64,000 bases of DNA, taken from contig PUFA01000105.1 of NCBI GenBank assembly GCA_003508835.1, forward strand, positions 4,092,001-4,156,000, given 5' to 3'. Positions 55,140-64,000 of the stretch are shown in pieces; within the stretch, counting starts at the first letter, position 1; each line of letters opens with the position of its first letter. Source of the DNA: Eonycteris spelaea. Taxonomy: Eukaryota; Chordata; Mammalia; Chiroptera; Pteropodidae. The notes below the pieces were generated by a model. The model worked only from the letters and a program-made list of their open reading frames with translations, did no database searches and was not told the DNA's origin. The translations under genes were made by a program, and so were the position numbers.

Positions 55140-55620
55140 TTCTCATTCTCTGTGGATCCCCATAGGAAGTTCATTCACTCTGATAGCTACAATCATTCTG
55201 TCTTCACAGATATCTACACAGACATCTTTGGCCCAGATTTAAACTCTATTAATATATTTACAAAGGTCTGCTAGACATTTTAACTCTGATTTCATGGTGG
55301 CAGCACAGACCTCATGAACTCATCATCTTCCCCTTGACATGGTTTTCTATATTAATTTTTCTTCTAGCCGGTTAATGACATGCTCTTTTTTTATTCACCT
55401 AGGTCTAAAAATTCATAGGTGTTTTAAATTTATATCATTCTTACTGTACTATATGTAGTGAGTCCCTAAGTTTAACATTACTTCCTTTGTCATGGAGCTT
55501 TATCGAGTTCTCCGTTTTCTCTTCATGCTTCTTATCAAGTTTACCCTGACCCAGACTGCCCCACCTCAGCTAGAATTATTTTGACATTCTCTGCATTGAT
55601 CTCTCTAGTTCTCGTTTCTT
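55140..55620 (+). repeat. L2 LINE, RT-side piece
   Basis: Forward L2. Words such as 'cagcacagacctcatgaactcatcatcttccccttgacat' (the 'tccaaaactgaactcctgatcttcccccc' block), 'tctaaaaattcataggtg' and 'gtttaccctgacccagactgccccacc' appear in L2 order, at low identity. Confidence 0.45.
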
Positions 55621-55639
55621 TGACTGTAATAATAATTAA

Positions 55640-55850
55640 TGATTACAGCTACTAAAATTTTTAATGATTCACAATATGCCATGCAAGGTTTTAAGTACTT
55701 TATAAACATCATTTCATTTTATATGCACAACATCTTATGAGGTAGATATCAAGAGACCAAAGCTTCAAGAGTTATGGTGCCCACGGAGCTGGGAGTCAGA
55801 CCAATCTGTCTGAAGCCAGCTGCCTGATCATAATCAATGTGCTCTGCTGG
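55640..55850 (-). repeat. MIR SINE, inverted
   Basis: Inverted MIR: 'caatatgccatgcaaggttttaagtactttataaacatcatttcattttatatgcacaacatcttatgaggtagatatc', then 'gcttcaagagttatggtgcccacggagctgggagtcagaccaatctgtctgaagcc'. This agrees with the MIR 3' end, centre and 5' side. Confidence 0.6.
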
Positions 55851-56299
55851 TACAGACTTCAGACTTCTTCTAAATTCCTCTTGATTAAAGTGAGCTTTCA
55901 AATGTCACTGTGTTCGGAAATCATCAGTGAATCTCTAATTTTTACTGTATTAAGTCAAAATTCTCTGTCTGTTTTTGAAATCATTCTAATTGGTTCTACA
56001 CCCTGCAAGTAATTAATCTGATTTTCAATTTGCTCATATGTGCAATGTACATAAATAAAACCGAGAAGGGTCAAAATGTAAAACATGATTCTTTCCCTCT
56101 ACATAAACACAATGACCTGTGTTGTATTTTCAAGAACCCCAGCCTACACTCACTCCTCTGTTTCCAACCAAGTTTTCTGCAAGCACAAGTTTATATTGTG
56201 CTCACACATCCTTTTCAGAGTCTGTATCTTTTGTCGCAACAAGTGGCCTGTCAGTGTCACTGCGAATATCACCAAGATGTTCATTTTTTATATGTATGT

Positions 56300-56860
56300 A
56301 TTTATTTTTTATTGTTGCATAAAAAAATCATAACTTTAGCGGCTTAAACATTTATTATCTCATGGTTTCCATGGGTCCCAAGTCTGGGGATTAGTTGGGT
56401 CCTCTGCTCAGGATCTCACATCAAGGTTTTAGCCAGGGCTGGGCTTTTATTTGAGGCTCAAGGTTCTCCAAGATCCCTGCCTCTTGACAGAATGTTTTTC
56501 ATTGTAGCCCAGAATTCATGGAAGATTGTTTCTTCAAGGCCAGATAATAGTGTTGCTTCTGACTTATTCAGTCTCTGACCTCTATATCTGCTTTTAAAGT
56601 ACTCACCTCCTTAGGTCAGATCCAGGTTGAATAATCTGCTTTTGATGTACATAAAGTCAACTGATTTGGAGCCTTAACTACATCTTAAAATCTATCCTCT
56701 TTGCCGTATAAAATAACACAACCCAGGAGCAATATGACATCACCTACGTAATATTCTGTTGGTCAAAAGCAAGTCACAAGTTCTGCCCCAACACACAAGG
56801 TAAGGTGATTAATGCCAAGAGTGTGGGTCGTTGGGGTTCATGTTAGAATTCTGCCTCGTA
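56300..56860 (-). mobile_element. MLT1-like LTR (MaLR/ERVL), inverted
   Basis: Begins near 'attgttgcataaaaaaatcataactttagcggcttaaacatttattatctcatggtttcc', continues with 'gggattagttgggtcctctgctcaggatctcac' and 'ttagccagggctggg...gaggctcaaggttctcc', later 'ctgcttttaaagtactcacctccttagg', 'attctgttggtcaaaagcaagtcac', and ends near 'catgttagaattctgcctcgta'. This is the layout of an inverted MLT1-group LTR, but the subfamily is uncertain. No internal viral sequence. The open frames at 56030-56347 lie just upstream and are chance. Confidence 0.6.
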
Positions 56861-57765
56861 CCTGGTTCAAGTTCTTCTCGAACCTCAGAGTCTTTCTTCA
56901 CTGTCATAGCACCACTGAACTCACCTCTCTCCTCTTTAGCATTAATGACCTGAACAGTGTGACATTGCTTTTGGATCTCTTGATGTGTCGTAGGCTGTTT
57001 TTCCTAATTAATTTTAAATTCATTTTAAAAGAAAAGGCCTGGGAATTCTTTCCATATGTATAAAACTTTGTGGTTTAGAGTTAGTTTATATACATATTAT
57101 TTTATTTAATTCTCATTAAAATGTATTCTTTTTTATGTTTGCTTCTATTATACAGTGTTTTAAACATATAAGGGCATATAATAACTTTGTATGGTGTTTT
57201 GTATATGTAAGAATATAATAGATTTCTGCTCATGGACTGATTAATGTTTCTAGATAATCTCTGTTTTCAAGTTTTTGCTTTTGGTCTCAGCCTAACTAAA
57301 AAACACACAAAGTGATTTTATTATCTTATTTTATGCAACATGGAATCTATTTGTGCAAATCAGAAATTTATATTTAATATTATGCTTTATAAATAGCATA
57401 TAAGTTATATAGATGATGAAAATGTTATTAACATTTGCTATTTAGAAAGTGCAAGACCTTTACTTTATATTTACTTTGAAAGAAAAACACTTTAAAAAAA
57501 TCATCTTCAAAAAAATATCACACATATAATACTAATAATTTTGTTCCTGTTTATTTGGTCTAAAATGGGTAACTAATTGGACAATTACTTTACTGACATT
57601 AATTATATAGGAAAACTTCATTGTACTTATATATTTAAAGTTCAAATACAATTAAAATAAATTTATCTTGACAAAAGCTAAAGAAACTTAACTAGTACAT
57701 AAATTCAAATTTTAATTTTAATAAACAATATTTTTAAATTATTAAGATTATATTTATTATAAAAT
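56861..57765. other. Unassigned AT-rich noncoding sequence
   Basis: Nothing recognised. Very AT-rich between 57350 and 57770. Confidence 0.5.
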
Positions 57766-57769
57766 TAAT

Positions 57770-58010
57770 AACTAATACAATACATATTGAGTAAGGACCT
57801 ACTATGTTTCAGATGCCCTTTTGGGTGCTGGGGGTTGAGCAGGAATGACAAAGATAAAGTTCCCTCTTTACCCTTTCTATAAAAAGGCAGAAAATAAATA
57901 AGTCAATAAAGATGAAGGGTAATGTCTGGCATTGATAAGTGCCATGATGACGAGTAGGACAGGCAAAGGATTGAGAAGGGATGCGAATGCTACCTACGAC
58001 AGAGGTTATC
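57770..58010 (-). repeat. L2 LINE 3' end, inverted
   Basis: 'atattgagtaaggacctactatgtttcagatgcccttttgggtgctgggggttgagcaggaatgacaaag' is the inverted L2 terminus ('attgagcgcctactatgtgccaggcactgtgctaggcgctggggatac'). It is followed by 'ttccctctttaccctttctataa', 'aataaataagtcaataaag' and 'ataagtgccatgatgacgagtagg'. Confidence 0.75.
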
Positions 58011-58059
58011 TCAGGTGCCACCCTCGTCATTCTGCAGGTGCAGTTTCTGTTAACATGAC

Positions 58060-58180
58060 TAATTTCTGCTGTAAATAATGCCACGATAAACACGGGAGTG
58101 CAGATGACTCTTTGAGATCCTACTTCAATTCTTTGGGATAAATACCCAGCAGGGGAGTGATGGGTCATATGGTATTTCCA
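58060..58180 (-). repeat. Older L1 fragment, left part, inverted
   Basis: 'ctgctgtaaataatgccacgataaacacgggagtgcagatgactctttgagatcctacttcaattctttgggataaatacccagcaggggagtgatgggtcatatggtatttcc' is antisense L1M sequence. It is interrupted here by a younger L1 and resumes at about 58580. Confidence 0.8.
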
Positions 58181-58579
58181 TTTATTATTATTATTATTAT
58201 TAATTATTATTATTTTCAATTTATTATAGTTTGGGTGACATTGGTCAAAAAAATACAGTAAGTTTCAGGTGTATGATTTAACAGTCAGTCATATATATTG
58301 CATTTTGTGTTCCCTTCCCGTAGTTAGATTTCTGTCACCACATATTTGACCCCTTTATACCCTTCTACCTCCCTCCTCCCCACTCCCTCCCACACCCTCT
58401 GGTAACCATTAGTCTGTTGTCCATGTCCGTAAGTCTCTGTTTGTCTTATTTGTTTGTTGCTTTTAGGTTTATGGCCCACCTATAAGTGATATCAAGTGGT
58501 TTTCAATTTTTTCTGTCGGGTTTATTTCGCTTAGCATGATTATCTCAAGGTCCATTTGTTTGCGACAACATGGGTGGAC
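58181..58579 (-). mobile_element. Younger L1 3' end inserted in the older L1, with apparent 5' inversion
   Basis: Starts with a (TTA)n run at 58181-58214 (the reverse-complemented tail). Then come 'tttattatagtttgggtgacattggtcaaa', 'tttcaggtgtatgatttaacag', 'ttctgtcaccacatatttgacccctttatacccttctacctccc', 'ctctggtaaccattagtctgttgtccatg', 'atttcgcttagcatgattatctcaaggtccat'. After 58555 the next 24 bp read as the reverse complement of the L1 sequence expected to follow, pointing to a short 5' inversion. The same lineage-specific L1 type is seen at 25.1 and 46.3 kb. Confidence 0.8.
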
Positions 58580-58870
58580 ATTTTTAATTTTTAAAGGAAA
58601 TTTACATACTGTTTTTCATAGTGGCTGTATCAATTTACATTCCTACCAACAGAGCACAAAGTTCTAATTTTTCTGCATTCTCACACATTATTATTATTAT
58701 TATTATTAATTATTATTATTATCATTTGATGCTAGCCATCCTAACAGATGTGAAGCAGTATCTCATTGTGGTTTTGCTTTGCATTTCTCTAATTAGTAAT
58801 GTTGAGCAACGTTCCATGTATCTGTTAGCTATTTGCATGTATTGTCTGGAGTATTTCTCTTATTCTTGAA
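58580..58870 (-). repeat. Older L1 fragment, right part, inverted
   Basis: Resumes the L1M copy: 'ttttaatttttaaaggaaatttacatactgtttttcatagtggctgtatcaatttacattcctaccaacag', then 'gctagccatcctaacagatgtgaagcagtatctcattgtgg' and 'gttgagcaacgttccatg'. A (TTA)n expansion at 58687-58722 interrupts it. The plus-strand 82-codon open frame 58621-58869 is this L1 read antisense and is not a gene. Confidence 0.8.
58687..58722. repeat. (TTA)n microsatellite
   Basis: About 36 bp of TTA with one phase break (TTAATTA), similar to the tract at 58181-58214 only 500 bp away. Confidence 0.95.
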
Positions 58871-61190
58871 TGTCAAATTATTGGCAAAACCCAAAAGGCT
58901 CCGTCGTGAAAAAATGGATTATTTGTGATTTTCACATTAATAAAAATTAGCTTCTCTCTTTATTTGGCAGTACAATATATTTAACATACGTTATTTAGAT
59001 GAATTTTTATTTTCATCTGCAAATATACTTTCCAGAGCCTGTTACCTCTAAATTCTGGGACTTGAAGCGAATTTCTGAAAATTAGTTTGTACTCTTTGTG
59101 CACTGCAGTTTATTTGTTCAGAACTTCATAGTACTTCATAGAATACTTAAGAGCTGTAAAATCTATGGTCCTTTGATGCCGTGATCCAGTGAGCTGGTAT
59201 TTATATCAAACGTTCCATTATCCCAGATGCTGTGGCATTCTTAGGGAACGAGAAATGCTTAGAATGCCTTTTGGTTTTGTGCACATGCTTGAGAAACCAC
59301 AGTGTTTATTAGTTATTTTGGAATTACATTCTTTTTACAAAAACAGTTACATCATGGGGCTATGTAAGGAAGAATCAAAAGAAAATGAATGCAATAAAAA
59401 TACATACACAACTTTAAAAAGTACATGCAACAATTAGATGCACAATATCTCAGTCCTTTGGCAGAGTCTCAAAAGTTAGTGCACAAAATGTAAGGCTTGA
59501 AAGAGCTTGCACAAGTTGTGCCAATGCTTTGGCTGAATAATTTCTTTTGGTGGCATTTCTCATGAAGCCATAATTAATTCAGCTAAAAAAAAATTAAAAG
59601 TTGAGGAGGAAAATTTCTAGAAAATGTTCTGCATGTTAAGTCTACATATTTACAATTGATGACAATAAAGATTTCCAATCAATATCCTCTACAACTGTTC
59701 ACTTTCTTTTGGCAAGTGTCCTATTTCCCTCCACGTCCTGAGGCCTGAGGAAGGTGAAAGGCTTGCCTTGAGTTTGTTTCCCTTCTTTGTACAAATAGAA
59801 CAACTTAATTGATAATGTCTGGAGTAGAACCGTGTGCCCAGCTGTGGAAACTGCTCGGGATGCTAACATTCAACTGGACTTCTTATTAATTATATATGTT
59901 TTGTTGAACATCTCGGTTAGTTAACGACTGTCTAAAATTCAGTAAAGGGAGCTCAAAAAAGCATTAAGGATATTTTGATTCTAGCTTTCTAATGTCACCC
60001 TGCTCATCCTCAAAAATAGTCTTATGTATGTATAGGAAATAAAGATATTTTTACTTGCAAAATAACCTTTCTGAAATTGTGAAATTCATGACTATTTAAC
60101 TAGAGGTATCACAATTTCTCTCCAAATTTCTTTGTCTTATTCATTACAGAAGGCACATGGGTTTGATTTATAAATTGCCAAAGCACTATGAAGACCCCAC
60201 TCTGTGATAATGTTTGTACTGCCCCAGTTTTGAGATCTTAGCACAGGGTTCTTGATGCAGAAAAGAGAACGTGAAAAGTAGATGCCTAGTATTCAAGAGA
60301 CGTATATAAAATATCATTAAGCTCAAATTAAATCTGTGATAGTCATAATTTATCAGGCCATGTCCTAAAATGTTGCTGGTTTGCTTAAATACTCTGGACT
60401 TAAACATCGGTTTCTGTTCTTACCCAAGCGACTGTAGTAGCATCCTCGCAAACTTTCAAAAACCAGCAGAAAACTAAGAACATCAGTCCTCAGAAACCTA
60501 ATATCTTTAGTGAGCAACTTCATGCTAAGGGCCATGTCCCATATTTATATACCCTATACATCTGAAAGTATCAGCTCTCTCAGGTTTTTTTTTTTAATTG
60601 ATAGTGTTATTCCGTCCTGATTTAGACTAAATTAATAGATTCTTCCCTTGCATTATGACATTTTGGAATAATTGCCTTTACATAGGACACTGAAATTCAA
60701 TAGTGGCATATATGACTTATTGAGATGATAGTAAATTTGCAATTTAGTAATATATATTCTTTCCTGTTGGTGGACATGCACATTTATATGAACACCAAGC
60801 AATCTATGAACTTTTGAAATGTGTATTTGAAATTCAAAGTTTTTATCATTATAAAATTTCCCCAAAAGTTGAAGTACTTAGTAAAATCTCCGGATTGTTC
60901 TTAAAATTAGAAATCACTATTATTATGTTATTTTCTATAATGATTATATCAGTCCATTCAAGCTAGTAATGTTCAAAATATTTTACCATGGTGTTGCATA
61001 TTATGATGTTGTTAATTTAACAACGAAAATTACAATTTTCAGCTTTTTATTTACATTTACTCATTAGTGAATGTGACTTTTTAATACGTTTCTTAGAAAT
61101 AACTCCGTTGTCAATTTTCTTTAATGTCCCTTGACCATTAATCTAAGAGAACCTTAACTTGATTTTACAGAATTAATAAAAATTAAATTC
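58871..61190. other. Unassigned noncoding sequence
   Basis: No repeat, exon or RNA gene recognised. Open frames up to 82 codons lack any support. Confidence 0.5.
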
Positions 61191-61210
61191 AATAATAATA
61201 ATAATAATAA
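61191..61210. repeat. (AAT)n microsatellite
   Basis: About 20 bp of AAT/ATA units. Confidence 0.9.
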
Positions 61211-61340
61211 TGTTCATAATCATTTATTGAGCAATTATTAGGCTCTCAGGCACTGCTCTAGATACCATGTAAGTTATTTCACTAAAACTTTAGAACAGTG
61301 TTTGAGGTAGAATCGAGGCTGAGCCCAGGCTTTCCGGGGA
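61211..61340 (-). repeat. MIR SINE, inverted, 3' end
   Basis: 'catttattgagcaattattaggctctcaggcactgctctagataccatgtaagttatttcac' matches the inverted MIR 3' end, with 'gtgtttgaggtag' as the start of its centre. The following sequence to about 61410 has several CpG and is not assigned. Confidence 0.55.
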
Positions 61341-64000
61341 GACTGAAGGCCACACCGTCACTGACGGGAAGCTCACGTGGGCCTTGCAAGCTCAAAAGGC
61401 CCCAATGCTGCAAGGCTATGTAGTCAAACCCTGACATTTTAGTTTCATATTTTCCATACGAGCTTTTTTGTTGTTGTTGTTATTGTTGTTTTTGCCCATT
61501 CTAAATAAAATAAAACTACATTAAGCTCAGTATGCTTTTCTAAAAAGCACTTGGGTTTCTTAAGTATTTAAGTATTTCTTCAAAGTGACTCATCTCTTGA
61601 GTATGTAGAATTCTGAACAATGGCATATTATTCCAAAGCAATCCTTCTTATCCGTTATTTTTTAATTAAGAAATTCTAAATTGCAGCAAAAAGCAAAAGC
61701 ACCATAAATTAAAACTTCCCTTCATTTAGAGGGGAAATAAAACTAATTTTATTAATGCAATTTTATCTTTATTTTCCTTTCAAGTCTGACCACTAAATGG
61801 TGAAATCTCATCAGCTCTTCTATTTATGGCATATTTCAAATATTTATCTTAGAAACACATGTTAAACTGAGCATAATATTGAAACTGATGAATTAAGTAA
61901 AATAATAAGGTAGCATTTATACCAGGAACAAAATATTTTTAAAAATCATCTTATTTTCTTAAAAAACATTCAGATTTACTGTACTTATATCAATGTAAAT
62001 AAAATATATAGACAAATTGAATGAATCTGCATTAACTTTTCGGTAACAGGAATCTTTATTATTATCTAATTCAATAATGAGAAGCTAAGATTATGCCGTT
62101 TCATTTTAATTGGAATTAGGCTTAAAACGTTTTGATTTGACTTTGCAGAATTTTTCCTCACACAAGCTTGGGGAGAACACCGTCAAACATTGTTTTTGTT
62201 CATTTGTTTGTTTATACATGTTCTTTTAAGGCTGAGTACTAAATATGAACTCCTAAAAGTTTACTCCTTGTAATCATTAAAGCTCTTAAATTCATTTTAA
62301 ATTATATAAGCTATATGTGTTTATAAAATGGTTCGGCAGATTATTCCTTTTTGAAATACAAGTGAATAATGTCTGATTCAGGAAACCAAAGTATGGTAAT
62401 AAATCACGTGAACTTCGAGAACATTTATATTATTTTTTTGAGCTACATTGTAGAATCTTTTTACATGTTTGAGATGAACACAATTACCTTTTCGGAGGTG
62501 AGCTACATATATGACATTTTATTTGTGATAGTAAATAATTTTAATCATGGTTACCTTGAAATATTTAATTTTACTAATGTATAATATATATCCTCTAAAA
62601 CCTTTAAAATCATTTAGAATTATCATACCTACTAACAGTCAGATATGTACATTTCAATAGAGTATTATATTGATGTGTTTAAAGTTGAAGATCCACGTGA
62701 ATCATATATATACTACATGTAATGTTTGAAAATGCAATATAGCTCCAAATTCAAGACTTAAAAATTTTAGGGTGGCATATTTATTAAATTAAAAAATATG
62801 AATAGAACGTTTTATTTATTTTGGATTAGGTTCAAAGATATTTTAATGATAAATTTTTAAATGATAATTTTGGACATTGAGAGAAGAATTTGTTGCCCAT
62901 GGTGGAAGAGTCTAATTTGTTCACGAACTTACCTAATATGAAAAAGTCTGACAGCCTCAATATTAATATATTTATTTATTAAATATTGGTCAGTCATCTG
63001 CTATTTCTAGGTAACACAGATTATGATGTAACTAATGAAGGTGAGTCAGTCAGCCACATAGGAATGCCTGTTATTTACCCACGTGGTCTATATAGTTAGA
63101 ATATTAATTTTATAAATAAAGATGAATAAGATACAGATCGGTTAAGGAAACAATACAAACAATAAGAAATGCCTCTAGACTACCTCTTCATTGAGAGGAG
63201 GACAGTGAATTGATCTCAAGTAGAATTTTAACTTAAATTGCGTACAGAAATGTGAATCCAATTTGGAATTTTTCACTCTATTTTGTATTTTCTCACAGCA
63301 ATAGAGTGAGTGTATAATTTTTTTGCTCCAAATAAATCTTACAGCTTTTATTACAAAACATGCTTAGAAAACCAAGCATCCAAGAACTGTTATAGATTTA
63401 AAATCCATTATTCGCCTGTTGTGAAAACAGCTTCTTGTGAAATGTTTCTTAATGTTAGACTTGATCGGCATTATTTGAAAAGCAATGTTTCTGTGTTAAT
63501 CTAGTGAGTGTTACCTAAAAAGAAATAGATAAATTTAGAAACGAATTATTAGATAAGAGTATTTACAACATTTGAAACAGTATAAATTGGAGAACAAGTG
63601 AGACCACATTTAGGAAAAATCTAGGGAAAAGTGGTGATTAAATGTAATGGGATGTCCTCCTTGGATCTCAGGAAAGAAAACAGTCACTAGGTGAAATTAG
63701 CTCACAGTACTAAGTATAGCATTCACTTAGCAATGATGTATTGGTATTGGTTTATTAATTGTTATAAACATGTCATATTCATATAAAATGTTTACAAAGA
63801 CGATGTCAGGTATTGGGTAAATGGTTACTGTTTAGCATATGGTGTAAGAACTATCTTTGCAACTTTTCTATAAATCTAAAACTTATAAAAATATCACAAT
63901 ATTTTTAAATGAGTGAGAAAGACAATGGGATAATAAGGCTACCTGAGCTATAGATGTGCTACTGATTTTTTCTGCAATCTAATTTTATGGTGTACAGAAA
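61341..64000. other. Unassigned AT-rich noncoding sequence
   Basis: No repeat family, exon or RNA gene recognised up to the right edge. It contains a GTT/TTG-rich stretch at 61468-61492. Open frames at 62369-62584 and 63310-63504 have no supporting features. Confidence 0.5.

Noticed and set aside
57809..58219. 136-codon minus-strand open frame
   Set aside because: It spans an inverted L2, an L1 junction and a (TTA)n run (poly-Asn start).
1..64000. Intact endogenous virus, rRNA, tRNA, snRNA or bacterial-type system
   Set aside because: Only solo LTRs and truncated LINE pieces without open frames are seen. No box A/B pair, Sm-type RNA or conserved RNA core was recognised by eye.

Overview
The window is vertebrate nuclear DNA, almost certainly from a placental mammal. 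It is AT-rich throughout, has no bacterial-style gene packing, no convincing protein-coding exon and no open frame with a recognisable protein domain. It is full of decayed mammal-wide repeats (MIR, L2, L1M, MLT1/MLT2-type LTRs) and microsatellites. I recognise no Alu, rodent B1/B2, ruminant Bov-tA/BovB or carnivore CAN-SINE. The youngest-looking L1 3' ends (25.1, 37.7, 46.3 and 58.2 kb) resemble tails I know from laurasiatherians, especially bats. My best guess is therefore a bat or another laurasiatherian; this rests on memory of repeat families, not on a search.

Layout. 1-9 kb: mostly unassigned unique AT-rich sequence, with a CpG-bearing patch (1.4-1.7 kb), a long inverted repeat around an (AT)n tract (3.46-4.02 kb) and a few MIR-like remnants. 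9-17 kb: a full-length minus-strand MLT1 LTR and several L2 and MIR pieces, including L2 reverse-transcriptase remnants. 18-21 kb: nested antisense L1 fragments. 23-27 kb: (TG)n/(CA)n microsatellites, a young L1 tail ending in a G-run, a plus-strand MLT1 LTR, and L1 and L2 ends. 27-32 kb: unassigned desert. 32.5-41.2 kb: L2 copies broken by a small DNA transposon, an L1 tail, a (GGAA)n/polypurine expansion and an ERVL-type LTR nested in an older LTR. 41-46 kb: desert.

The one clear regulatory locus is at about 47.6-49.07 kb: a GC-rich, CpG-rich, TATA-less promoter followed by a candidate untranslated first exon on the plus strand, ending at a strong splice donor (GT at 49072). It carries a perfect match to the 17-bp RE1/NRSE core bound by REST, plus a CRE variant, a GC box and an AscI-site CpG cluster. 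One kilobase upstream lies a cluster of CTGTCA/TGACAG (MEIS/TGIF-type) half-sites. This suggests the start of a neuron-restricted gene whose coding exons lie beyond the right edge. I could not identify the gene.

49.07-64 kb would be the first intron of that gene. It holds a perfect 16-bp-stem hairpin (51.9 kb), a Z-DNA-prone (TG)n(CG)n tract, L2, MIR and LTR remnants, and an L1 inserted into an older L1 with an apparent 5' inversion (58.2-58.6 kb). I found no rRNA, tRNA, CRISPR array, intact mobile element or protein-based system.
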